From positions 1 through 8,663 of the forward strand of contig JASIJX010000007.1 in assembly GCA_030049955.1 (NCBI GenBank): DNA of 8,663 nt, written 5' to 3'. The stretch comes from Acidobacteriaceae bacterium (lineage in GTDB: Bacteria > Acidobacteriota > Terriglobia > Terriglobales > Acidobacteriaceae). Position numbers and translations under genes: made by a program. Under the pieces are notes generated by a model. That model had not been told where the DNA came from, made no database searches, and was given only the letters and a program-made list of their open reading frames with translations. Shown here piece by piece: positions 1 through 6,780 of the stretch (within the stretch, counting starts at the first letter, position 1; the number at the start of each line of letters is the position of its first letter).

Positions 1-296
1 ATGACCGGTCCATCTTCGCTCAGCACCAGATCGAAGATCGAATGATCCGAGCGCGGCAGCTCGCGCACCGGCTCGCCCCAGTGCGATTTCACCCACACGC
101 GGCCCTCGTCGGCAAAGCCCAGAAGGACGATATCGGCGTGAAAGTAATCGGCTGCCAGGCGCGTGATGGCATCGAAGCTCGGGTCCTGCGACGCATCGAG
201 GATCTCCGCGCAACGGGGCTGTTCCAGCCGGGACTGCTGCTGGCGCGAGAAGCTGTTCTGCTGTACAACGGTTTCTGCCATCCCTGTGTGCGTCAT
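1..296 (-). CDS. GAF-domain sensor/regulator, N-terminal fragment (cut by left edge)
   Basis: Reading the minus strand from the ATG at 296 gives 98 open codons that run off the window. About 40 polar residues come first, then a segment typical of the start of a GAF domain: an RLAADYF helix, a DIVLLGFADEGRVWVKS strand pair (residues about 54-70) and the ELPRSDHSIFD stretch (about 78-88). GAF domains of this kind bind small ligands or chromophores at the front of diguanylate cyclases, histidine kinases and similar cytoplasmic signalling proteins. The output domain lies outside the window, so the protein type is unknown. An in-frame TAA three codons upstream (305-303) limits the start to ATG 296 or the next ATG at 281. 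Only a weak AAGG about 11 bases upstream of 296 could serve as ribosome binding site. The family call is by eye, from motif style. Confidence 0.72.
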   Translation of the reverse strand, partial: MTHTGMAETVVQQNSFSRQQQSRLEQPRCAEILDASQDPSFDAITRLAADYFHADIVLLGFADEGRVWVKSHWGEPVRELPRSDHSIFDLVLSEDGPV

Positions 297-530
297 GGTC
301 GCTTAAGCCTTGTAGTTACTCGCCACACCCGGAGGGAATGGTTTTTGCGGCGATTCGATGCAATCAAAATTGAGCGGGATGTCCGTGATTTCAGATAAGT
401 GTCTTCCTTGAGTCCCCGCAGCAAAGCCAAAAAGCCTGGCCGGCCTCCACAATCTGCTTATCGGAGCGCACCGCTCGGGCATGAGATTGCGCGAGACCGT
501 TGACCGCAGGGTTAAACTCAGAATCTCCAT

Positions 531-560
531 TAAACGATTGATTATAAATACCTTATATGT
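531..560 (-). promoter_or_regulatory. AT-rich patch with a TATAAT -10-like box
   Basis: Against a GC-rich background this 30-base patch is almost all A/T. On the minus strand it contains a perfect TATAAT at 546-541, but no good -35 hexamer 16-18 bases upstream. It would point toward the GAF gene but would leave a leader of roughly 240 bases. The plus strand also has TATAAA (544-549). This is an inference from composition and one hexamer only. Confidence 0.25.
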
Positions 561-691
561 TGCTCCATTTTGGCACCTGGGCGTTGGCAAGGGAGAGATT
601 CCGTCTCCGCCACATTCGGGAATTCTGGTTTCAATCGGATCGAACAGGAATTCAGCGCTGGAGCACCGGCCGATTCCGCTCACGGCACTGT

Positions 692-734
692 GCTTGATGC
701 TCAAGCGGCTTGAGCAGTCGGATGGGTCTCAAGC
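692..734. repeat. Perfect 8-bp hairpin within a cluster of four TCAAGC/GCTTGA hexamers
   Basis: The bases TGCTCAAGCGGCTTGAGCA at 698-716 form a perfect 8-bp stem with a CGG triloop. The hexamer GCTTGA, or its complement TCAAGC, occurs four times in 43 bases: 692-697, 701-706, 708-713 and 729-734. The hairpin sits about 135 bases past the polymerase stop and has no T-run on either strand, so it is not a standard intrinsic terminator. It may be a protein-binding inverted repeat or an RNA hairpin. The function is unknown. Confidence 0.6.
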
Positions 735-738
735 CAAA

Positions 739-770
739 TGATCCGGTTCTCCGTTGATCCGGTTCTCCGT
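739..770. repeat. Perfect tandem duplication of a 16-bp unit
   Basis: The unit TGATCCGGTTCTCCGT is present twice back to back with no mismatch (739-754 and 755-770). It lies in non-coding DNA about 80 bases past the stop codon of the polymerase gene and 23 bases from the neighbouring hairpin. Two identical copies suggest a recent slippage duplication or a two-site binding element. No family of repeats is recognised. Confidence 0.9.
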
Positions 771-849
771 GCTATAGAGTTTCATCCTGCGGATAATTGC
801 GCGCCGTGAGATGGACGCCAGCGAAGATTCCGCGGCCTGATTAAGACAC

Positions 850-2370
850 CTAAAACAACTCAGGGATGCTATGGAAGGCGATGCGCGTCGGCGCGGCCTT
901 GTAGGCGGCGAGCATCGCAGCGGGTGCAAGCGTGCTCATGCCGTATTTATTGTTCAGCGCGTCCATGGCGGCGAGCAGGCGTGTGCGCCGCTGTTCGCCT
1001 TCGAGCGCGTCGAACAGGTTCAGCGAGTGCAGGCGGTCGGGTACGAGGTTATTCAGGTGTACGCCGATGAAGTAGGGGTGGTTGAAATCCATGCCGCCCA
1101 AGCCTCCAACCGAGCCCTGACCTGCCAATGCCTGCCCCCGTGAATCATCGCCCGACGGGCGCGATTCCCAGAGCTTCTTGAGCGCCGCGATCAGCGTGGG
1201 ATTGTCCTGGCACTCGGCGATGCGAAGCTCGGCACGCCAGCCTTTGGTGGGTACGCCGTAGGTGGAAACAGGGCGCTGCGCGTTGCGGGGCGCAGGGAAA
1301 CCGATGGCCAGACCAACAGAACTCGCCCACAGGCCATGCTTGCGCAGGCGCATGGCTGCCTTGTGCAGCAGTTTGTGGGCCACGGCGTAGGCCTTTTCCG
1401 CGGTGCGCATCTCGGGCGCAAGCACATGCTGATGGCTGATCGACTTCAGGTGATCGGTTTCGGCCATCTCAAAATCTTCCCCGCGCAGCCAGTGCCACAA
1501 CCGTTCGCCCCACACCGAGCCCCACAGCCGGCCCGCGTCCTCGCAGCCGAGAGCCAGCAGCTCGTCCATCGTGCGGATGCCCTTTTCGTTCAGCCGCTTT
1601 TCCGTCCGCGCGCCGATGCCCGGCAGGTCGCGCAGCGTAAGCTGCCGCAGCGCCTCCAGCAGTATGTCGAGCGGCAGGGCCACCAGGCCGTCGGGCTTTT
1701 CCATGTCGCTGGCGATTTTGGCCAAATAGCGGCTTGTGGCCAATCCTACCGAGCTGCGCAGACACTCGCCCACGCGTTCCTGGATCGTCCGCTTCACCCG
1801 CAGACCCAGATCGAGCGCCGCGCGAAGCGGCCGCTCGCGGCCCGTAAGCCGACAGGCCATCTCGTCGATGGAGCAGACCGCCGTAACCGGAACGCAGGTC
1901 TCGACGGCCTCAACCACCTGCTCATGAAAATCCCGGTAAATCTCATGCCGGCCCTCGACGAGCACGATCTCCGGGCACATGCGTTTGGCGTCGGCGACAA
2001 TGGTCCCGGTACGGACGCCGAAGGCCTTGGCCTCGTAGCTGGCGGCGATGCAGCAGGTGGTGTCAACCAGCGCAGGCACCACTCCCACGGGCCGGCCGCG
2101 CAGCTCCGGCCGCACCTGCTGCTCGACTGAGGCGAAGTAAGAATTCAGATCGACGAAGAGCCAGTTTACGTACGGACCGTTTACGGGCTCCTGCGTCAGT
2201 GGCGCAGCCGGGCGCGCGAACTCGGCCAGCTCTTCGGGCAACTTTCCCGATTCGGGAAGCTCCGGAAGATCAAATTCCGGCGCCTCGGGTTCTGGCCCCT
2301 CGGATTCTGGCATGGCTAAGTCCCGCATTTTCAACTCCGGAAGATCGGGCGGGCTGAGGTCCGGCTCCAT
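850..2370 (-). CDS. Y-family (translesion) DNA polymerase, UmuC/DinB-like
   Basis: This 506-residue protein is a Y-family polymerase, which copies past DNA lesions with low fidelity. The palm carboxylates are intact: D74 in FVDLNSYFASVE and D169-E170 in CSIDEM. F79 or the adjacent Y78 occupies the steric-gate position, and the D-x-N pattern is more like UmuC than DinB. The segment GLATSRYLAKIASDMEKPDG (210-229) and a helix-hairpin-helix (LRDLPGIGARTEKRL, 246-260) follow, then the little-finger domain. SLNLFD (449-454) resembles the beta-clamp binding motif of this family. Residues 1-66 form an unusual Pro/Glu/Leu-rich extension, so the catalytic Asp is near residue 74 instead of about 8. The ATG at 2370 has GAGG four bases upstream. 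The next in-frame ATGs (2328, 2313) would keep most of the extension. No imuA, umuD or lexA homologue is adjacent, so the subfamily and gene symbol are left open. Confidence 0.93.
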   Translation of the reverse strand: MEPDLSPPDLPELKMRDLAMPESEGPEPEAPEFDLPELPESGKLPEELAEFARPAAPLTQEPVNGPYVNWLFVDLNSYFASVEQQVRPELRGRPVGVVPALVDTTCCIAASYEAKAFGVRTGTIVADAKRMCPEIVLVEGRHEIYRDFHEQVVEAVETCVPVTAVCSIDEMACRLTGRERPLRAALDLGLRVKRTIQERVGECLRSSVGLATSRYLAKIASDMEKPDGLVALPLDILLEALRQLTLRDLPGIGARTEKRLNEKGIRTMDELLALGCEDAGRLWGSVWGERLWHWLRGEDFEMAETDHLKSISHQHVLAPEMRTAEKAYAVAHKLLHKAAMRLRKHGLWASSVGLAIGFPAPRNAQRPVSTYGVPTKGWRAELRIAECQDNPTLIAALKKLWESRPSGDDSRGQALAGQGSVGGLGGMDFNHPYFIGVHLNNLVPDRLHSLNLFDALEGEQRRTRLLAAMDALNNKYGMSTLAPAAMLAAYKAAPTRIAFHSIPELF

Positions 2371-2430
2371 TTGGCCTCATTTTCGCTTTTTCTTCTCATC
2401 AAATCAAGATTATTGTTATGTCAGTCTGGT

Positions 2431-2460
2431 ATAAAACCCGGTAAGCTCTATTTCCGTCAA
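2431..2460 (-). promoter_or_regulatory. Possible promoter of the polymerase gene
   Basis: On the minus strand TTGACG (2460-2455) is followed after 18 bases by TTTTAT (2436-2431), a fair match to the -35/-10 pattern. Transcription would start near 2424, giving a leader of about 54 bases to the ATG at 2370. On the plus strand the same AT-rich core reads TATAAA (2430-2435) but lacks a good -35. I see no LexA-type operator here, so SOS control is not supported by the sequence. Confidence 0.35.
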
Positions 2461-2489
2461 ACGTAATAAGACCGGCACGGGCATGATGC

Positions 2490-2672
2490 GTGAAACGTGG
2501 GACAGGTTCAGGGTTTCTTTCTGAGTCTATGTTGCATTGGCTTCAAATCAATGGTGGTGTTCTCGCCGTTCTGGTGACCGCCGGCGTTGCGGTGCTACTG
2601 GTGTGCTGCATGGAGTGCTGCGACTGCTCACATGCGGAAAAGGACGACCTGTTTCATCGGCATGAGGTCTAA
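2490..2672 (+). CDS. Possible cysteine-rich single-span membrane microprotein
   Basis: From GTG 2490 the frame encodes 60 residues; from the in-frame ATG at 2529 it encodes 47. Counting from the ATG, residues about 9-27 form one hydrophobic helix (GGVLAVLVTAGVAVLLVCC). A tight cysteine cluster follows directly, C26-C27-x-x-C30-C31-x-C33, and then a charged, histidine-containing tail ending FHRHEV. The helix has no positively charged residue before it in the short form, while the long form adds K2 and R3. The layout is that of a small inner-membrane protein whose juxtamembrane cysteines could bind metal or form disulfides. No family is recognised. Ribosome binding sites are poor for both starts (ACGGG eight bases before GTG; nothing convincing before ATG), so it may not be translated. 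Confidence 0.35.
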   Translation: MKRGTGSGFLSESMLHWLQINGGVLAVLVTAGVAVLLVCCMECCDCSHAEKDDLFHRHEV

Positions 2673-2817
2673 GGACCGGGCGAAACACGCGCGGCTGGCA
2701 GACGTCATTTCTTACTTCCCGGCAATGCAAATCTCAACAACTCAGCGTTAGCGCCTGCAGGCCTGTGCGGCTCTGCTCTGCGCGTATTTGCCGCCCGGTC
2801 TCTTTTACGCTCGTCTG
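2673..2817. other. Short spacer between the microprotein frame and the peptidase gene end
   Basis: The spacer carries no gene. A perfect 9-bp inverted repeat, GACCGGGCG (2674-2682) and CGCCCGGTC (2792-2800), is separated by 109 bases. A GCCTGCAGGC palindrome sits at about 2754-2763. Neither has the short loop and T-run of an intrinsic terminator, so how the convergent transcripts end here is not visible. Confidence 0.4.
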
Positions 2818-5082
2818 CTATTTCCAGTTCTGCGCCGGCTCCGGCATTAAATACTGTTCGAAGTGCGCCAGGATGCGGTTGTAGAGGTGCGTCCGCACGT
2901 CGGGGCCTGCGATCGAGTGGGTCTTGCGCGGATAGATCTGCAGATCGTAGGGCAAGCCGGCTTCGATCAGCGCCTGGACAAACTGCACCGAATTTCCGAA
3001 GTGCACATTGTCGTCGCCGGTGCCGTGTACCAGCAGCAGGTGTCCCTTGAGATCCGCCGCAGAATTCACCACCGAATCCCGGTCATAGTTTGCCGCGTCG
3101 TCGGTGGGCAGGCCCATATAGCGCTCGGTGTAAATGGAGTCGTAATTGCGCCAGTTGGTGACGGGCGCAACCGAAACGCCGGCGCGAAACCGGTCCGAGT
3201 GAGTCATGGCATAGAGCGTGAACGTGCCGCCCCAGCTCCAGCCCCACCAGCCGAGCCGTTTGGGATCGAGCTGCGGAAATTTTTCCAACGCGGCGTCGAC
3301 GACCGTGAGCTGATCTTCAAGTTGAACGGGCCCGAAGTTGTGATACGCAAACTGCGCAAAGGCGCGGCCGCGGCTGCCGCTGCCCCTGTTGTCGGCGTGC
3401 AGTACCGCAAAGCCATGCTGCGCCAGCAGCTCATCGAACAGCACGGCATCTCCCCAGCGGTTAGCCACCTCCTGCGGGCCTGGGCCGCCATACGGGTTCA
3501 CAATCAGCGGAACCGAGTGCGCTGCGGTGCTGACCGGCAGCAGCAGCGTGGCATAAAGGGTTGTGCCGTCCTGCGCCTTCACCTCGAACTGTTCAGGCGC
3601 GCGCAGATGGTAAGAATCCACTGCATGCGTCTGCCAGAAGAGATTGCAATGGTCCTCAGTTGCGCACAGACGCAGCCGGGGCGGCTCCATGCGCGTAGAT
3701 TGCTTGTCGACGAAGGCTGCGCCGGCGGGTGCAAAGTTGCCGTCGTGAAAGCCCGCAGCCGTGGTAAGTTGCCTGCGCTGCCCGTCGAAGCTCACCTGCC
3801 AGAGCTGCTGCTCGAGCACGTTGCCTTCGTTCGAAGCGTAGTCGACAAACTTGTCCTTCGTGTCTACGCGGTAAACCCCGCTCACCTCAAAATCTCCGCT
3901 GGTGAGCTGGCGCTCGAGTTTTGCGGGCGCTGAAAGCGGATGTGCAGCGTTATAGCTGTAGAGATAGATATGGTTGTGGCCGCTGGTCCAGTTGGTCAGC
4001 TCAATCGAGCCATCCTGGACCGTGACGTCGTAGTTGTCGTCGACGTACTTTTCGTCGCCGATATCCAGCATCTCCCTGCAGTCGTCGCCACCCGCTCCAC
4101 AAAAATAGATGGTGCGGTGCTTGTGATCACGGCTGATGGTTTCGATCCAGATTGTCTTTGCGTCCACCCACCCGAAGCGCGGAATGTAATCGTCGCCGCC
4201 ATGGAAAGGAATGTGCATCCAGGTGGTGTGGCCGCCGCGGGCGCTGACCACGCCCAGGTGCACATCAGGGTTGGGATCGCCGGGCTGCGGATAACGCTGC
4301 ATGTCCACCGTAGCGTGCGTCGGGATCCAGTCCGTAAGCGGATACTGCGGAACGCTGGTCTCGTTCATCTGCAGATAGGCGATGGCCTTTGAATCCGGCG
4401 ACCAGAAGTAGTTGCTGCGCGTCTCCAACTCCTCCTCGTACACCCAGTCAACGCCGCCATTGAGCAGAACCAGGTCGCTCGTGGCGCTGGGCGGGGGAAC
4501 GACGGCGACAGGCGGCACGACCTCGCCGCGCAGCCGCACAACCTCGATGCCATGGTCGCGCAGATACGAAACCGAGCTGCCATCGGGCGAGAATTTTGGA
4601 TCGTCGCCCGAAGCTGCGCCGCTATCGGCGATCTGCACGCCGGTGCCGGTCTTCAGGTCGTAATACCACAGGCGGCCGCTCGAATCGAACAGCAGATGCG
4701 TCGAGTCCGGCGACCACAGGTAGGTGGCCATGTGATAGCGGTTGCGATGGTCGCGATCGCGCTCTGAGCCACCGGTTTCTGTGAGCGGGGACATCTTGGC
4801 GCGGCTCACCAGCACGTGCGGCCGTCCGCTGCCCGGGTCCAGATCTATGAGTTGCCCGCTGTCGATGTAGGTAAGGTGCTTGCCGTCCGGCGACCAGGTA
4901 AGATCCGCAGGAGGATTGCCGATAAGCGGCTCATGCCCGAAGATCGCGTCCACTGTGAGCGGCTTTTGCTCCTGCTGCGCACTTGCGGACCGGCCCACAG
5001 GCAGAATAATAACGAGAGCTACCGGCAAATAAGCGGCGGCTCGCGTCAGATTTCGCATCAACTCTCGCATCGGTTTTCGCAT
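2818..5082 (-). CDS. Secreted dipeptidyl-peptidase IV (prolyl oligopeptidase family S9B)
   Basis: This 754-residue serine peptidase should release X-Pro or X-Ala dipeptides from peptide N-termini outside the cytoplasm. A signal peptide is seen at residues 1-36: basic n-region, hydrophobic AAAYLPVALVIILPVG core, cleavage likely after SASA. The propeller domain (about 40-490) includes repeated WSPD/FSPDG blades. The DWVYEEE motif at 212-218 supplies the double Glu that holds the substrate amino terminus in DPP IV. The alpha/beta-hydrolase domain (about 495-750) has YGGPGP (531-536), nucleophile S616 in GWSWGG, D690 in GTGDDNVHF and H722 in KTHSIAG, so the triad is complete. Cysteines 328/335 and 473/479 could form disulfides after export. 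Length matches the family. A strong GGAGG (5100-5096) lies 13 bases before the ATG, longer than usual. Physiological substrates are unknown. Confidence 0.95.
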   Translation of the reverse strand: MRKPMRELMRNLTRAAAYLPVALVIILPVGRSASAQQEQKPLTVDAIFGHEPLIGNPPADLTWSPDGKHLTYIDSGQLIDLDPGSGRPHVLVSRAKMSPLTETGGSERDRDHRNRYHMATYLWSPDSTHLLFDSSGRLWYYDLKTGTGVQIADSGAASGDDPKFSPDGSSVSYLRDHGIEVVRLRGEVVPPVAVVPPPSATSDLVLLNGGVDWVYEEELETRSNYFWSPDSKAIAYLQMNETSVPQYPLTDWIPTHATVDMQRYPQPGDPNPDVHLGVVSARGGHTTWMHIPFHGGDDYIPRFGWVDAKTIWIETISRDHKHRTIYFCGAGGDDCREMLDIGDEKYVDDNYDVTVQDGSIELTNWTSGHNHIYLYSYNAAHPLSAPAKLERQLTSGDFEVSGVYRVDTKDKFVDYASNEGNVLEQQLWQVSFDGQRRQLTTAAGFHDGNFAPAGAAFVDKQSTRMEPPRLRLCATEDHCNLFWQTHAVDSYHLRAPEQFEVKAQDGTTLYATLLLPVSTAAHSVPLIVNPYGGPGPQEVANRWGDAVLFDELLAQHGFAVLHADNRGSGSRGRAFAQFAYHNFGPVQLEDQLTVVDAALEKFPQLDPKRLGWWGWSWGGTFTLYAMTHSDRFRAGVSVAPVTNWRNYDSIYTERYMGLPTDDAANYDRDSVVNSAADLKGHLLLVHGTGDDNVHFGNSVQFVQALIEAGLPYDLQIYPRKTHSIAGPDVRTHLYNRILAHFEQYLMPEPAQNWK

Positions 5083-5203
5083 TGGGCAGATTTTTCCTCC
5101 GGAGTCAATCGTCCAGCGGGGCGCAGGTCGAGGACTGTGAGCGAAATTGGCAATCAGCGCGATCGAAATACCATCGAAGGGCCCTGTGTCTCAGGCCATT
5201 TTT

Positions 5204-5237
5204 AACCGGCTCTGCTCTATCCGGCTCTTTACCGGTT
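5204..5237. promoter_or_regulatory. CCGG repeat cluster in the divergent intergenic region
   Basis: Between the divergent peptidase and DUF2252 genes, CCGGCTCT occurs twice (5206-5213, 5221-5228) and a third CCGG follows at 5232-5235. The outer copies make an inverted repeat, AACCGG (5204-5209) and CCGGTT (5232-5237). The layout resembles a multi-site operator or a small hairpin, but no known regulator site is recognised. The rest of the 281-base region shows no gene and no clear -35/-10 pair; a TTGACC occurs at 5238-5243 on the plus strand without a matching -10. Confidence 0.35.
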
Positions 5238-5363
5238 TTGACCCATCGGCGGAATTAAGTTCCTTTGAGGCCCCCACGGCTGACCCTAAAAGCGCATTAG
5301 GAATAACGAAAAAAGTGTAAACCAAAGCGCCGGGCGCATTGCGGCCGGGCACGGTGGACGTGT

Positions 5364-6725
5364 ATGGTGCGCACTATGCAATGGATGAGGCACTGGATGA
5401 GCCCTGCGGAACGCCGCAAGCTGGGCCAGGCGCGGCGCAGGCAATCCCAGCGCCAGCAGCACGACGAACTGCATCCGGGCAAACGGCCGGCAAGCGCGCT
5501 GGAGCTGGTTGCGCGCTCGATGCAGGATCGCGTGCCTGCGCTGATCAATCTGAAATACGAGCTGATGCTCGGGTCACCCTTCGCCTACTTTCGCGGCGCA
5601 GCGCCGGTGATGGCCGCCGACCTGGCTGCGCTCGCCAACACTGGCATCGAATGCCAGATTTGCGGCGACGCGCACGTCCGCAACCTCGGCGCCTACGCCT
5701 CGCCCGACGGTCGCCTGCTGTTCGACATCAACGACTTTGATGAGACCATCGCCGCGCCCTTCGAGTGGGACCTGAAGCGCATGGCGGCCTCGCTGGTGCT
5801 TGCCGGCCGCGCCGCGGGCCATAAAGAAAGCTCTGCCCGCTCCGCCGCCGAGGCCTGCGTAGAGCGCTATGCCGCGCAGATGCGCGCATTCGCAGAAATG
5901 CCGCTGCTCGAGATCGCGCGCTTCCAGGTGCACCGCATGGATCTCGCCGAGCCCGTGCACCAGGCGTTTATGAAAGCCGAGCGGGCCACGCCGCAGCACA
6001 CGCTTGAGCAGTTGACTGAGCCGGCCAAGAAAGACTCGAAGAGTGCCAAAGCAAGCCGCGGCGCATCCCGCATCTTTCAAGAAAATCCGCCGATGCTCAC
6101 CCGCGTGGTCGGCGCGCGTGCCGCAGCGGTGCTGGCTTCGCTTGGACCCTACGCCGAACTGCTGGAGCCGCAGCGCCAGCACCTGCTCCGTCTTTACCGG
6201 TCCGTGGATGTCGCCTTCAAGGTGGTCGGCACCGGTTCCGTGGGCCTGCGCGACTACTGCATCTACTTCGAAGGCAACGGCGAAGGCGATCCGCTCTTTC
6301 TGCAGATCAAGGAAGAGACGCACTCAGCCTACGCGCCTTACCTGAGCGACGCGCACGCACCGGCGCACAACGGCAGGCGCGTCGCCCAGGGCCAGCGCGC
6401 CATGCAAATGCAATCCGACCCGCTACTCGGTTGGACAAAAATCGGCAGCCGGCAGTTCCTGGTCCGGCAGTTGAACGATCACAAGGGATCGATCGAGATC
6501 GACGATCTTGCCGGCGGCAACCTGACCGCCTATGCCGAGGTGTGCGGCGAGTTGCTGGCCCGCGGCCACGCTCGTTCCGGCGATGCGCTGGTGATCACCG
6601 GCTACATGGGCAGCGGCGACGGATTTGTGGAGGCATTGGCTAAGTTCGGCTCCCGCTACGCCGACCAGACCGAGAAGGATTGGGAAGAGCTCAAGAAGGC
6701 GCGCAAAGTCAAAAAGGCGAAGTAG
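5364..6725 (+). CDS. DUF2252 family protein with kinase-like motifs
   Basis: The 453 residues match the DUF2252 (COG4320-type) pattern by eye. Blocks in order are SPFAYFRGAA (71-80), CGDAHVRNLGAY (100-111), FDINDFDETIAAPFEWDLKR (120-139), GTGSVGLRDY (289-298), LFLQIKEE (311-318), AQGQRAMQMQSDPLLGW (341-357) and FLVRQLNDHKGS (365-376). A lysine-rich tail ends the protein. GDAHxxN followed by D-x-N-D-F-D recalls the catalytic loop and metal-binding Asp of aminoglycoside-phosphotransferase-type kinases. The later GTGSVG and QIK recall a glycine loop and its lysine. The biochemical role of the family is not known to me. There is no signal peptide or membrane segment, so it is probably cytoplasmic. 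ATG 5364 follows GGTGG at six bases; ATGs at 5376, 5385 and 5397 are alternatives. It is first in a run with queG and the YihY gene. Confidence 0.9.
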   Translation: MVRTMQWMRHWMSPAERRKLGQARRRQSQRQQHDELHPGKRPASALELVARSMQDRVPALINLKYELMLGSPFAYFRGAAPVMAADLAALANTGIECQICGDAHVRNLGAYASPDGRLLFDINDFDETIAAPFEWDLKRMAASLVLAGRAAGHKESSARSAAEACVERYAAQMRAFAEMPLLEIARFQVHRMDLAEPVHQAFMKAERATPQHTLEQLTEPAKKDSKSAKASRGASRIFQENPPMLTRVVGARAAAVLASLGPYAELLEPQRQHLLRLYRSVDVAFKVVGTGSVGLRDYCIYFEGNGEGDPLFLQIKEETHSAYAPYLSDAHAPAHNGRRVAQGQRAMQMQSDPLLGWTKIGSRQFLVRQLNDHKGSIEIDDLAGGNLTAYAEVCGELLARGHARSGDALVITGYMGSGDGFVEALAKFGSRYADQTEKDWEELKKARKVKKAK

Positions 6726-6780
6726 CCGCCAGCCAAACCCCGGCACGACTACTCTGGAAGAAGAGGAATCTTCGCCCTTC

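Larger units (their letters stand above)
297..849. other. Gene-free stretch between the GAF gene and the polymerase gene
   Basis: No convincing coding sequence is seen in these 553 bases. The open frames present (for example 303-704 minus and 481-741 plus) encode low-similarity, compositionally odd peptides without domains or good ribosome binding sites. The stretch lies upstream of the GAF gene (read leftwards) and downstream of the polymerase gene (also read leftwards), so it should carry the GAF promoter and the polymerase terminator. It does contain an AT-rich promoter-like patch (531-560), a hairpin with alternating hexamers (692-734) and a 16-bp tandem repeat (739-770). These are listed separately. 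No classical hairpin plus T-run terminator follows the polymerase stop at 850. Confidence 0.6.

Noticed and set aside
590..616. tRNA-like 3' end (a GGAGA/TCTCC 5-bp arm with a 7-base loop followed by GCCA)
   Set aside because: The loop GATTCCG lacks the conserved TTCRA of a T-loop, and there is no matching acceptor strand or anticodon arm upstream. No second copy suggests an attachment site. It is probably chance.
303..704. 133-codon minus-strand open frame directly upstream of, and in the same frame as, the GAF gene
   Set aside because: It ends in a TAA three codons before the GAF start. Its peptide has no domain and odd composition, it crosses the AT-rich promoter-like patch, and there is no ribosome binding site. 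It is not evidence of a broken longer gene.
1336..2130. 264-codon plus-strand frame antisense to the polymerase gene
   Set aside because: It lies wholly inside a well-supported gene. Such long antisense frames are expected from GC-rich codon use, and its protein is His/Gln/Arg-rich without domains.
2674..2800. 9-bp inverted repeat as ends of a mobile element or a terminator
   Set aside because: The 109-base interior has no gene, there are no flanking target duplications, and the loop is too long for a terminator.
2863..3933. 356-codon plus-strand frame antisense to the peptidase gene
   Set aside because: It is a mirror of the DPP IV coding sequence in GC-rich DNA. It has no recognisable domain, and the opposite strand has a complete catalytic triad and signal peptide.
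5574..6323. 249-codon minus-strand frame antisense to DUF2252
   Set aside because: It is a shadow of a well-supported gene, with no domain or ribosome binding site.
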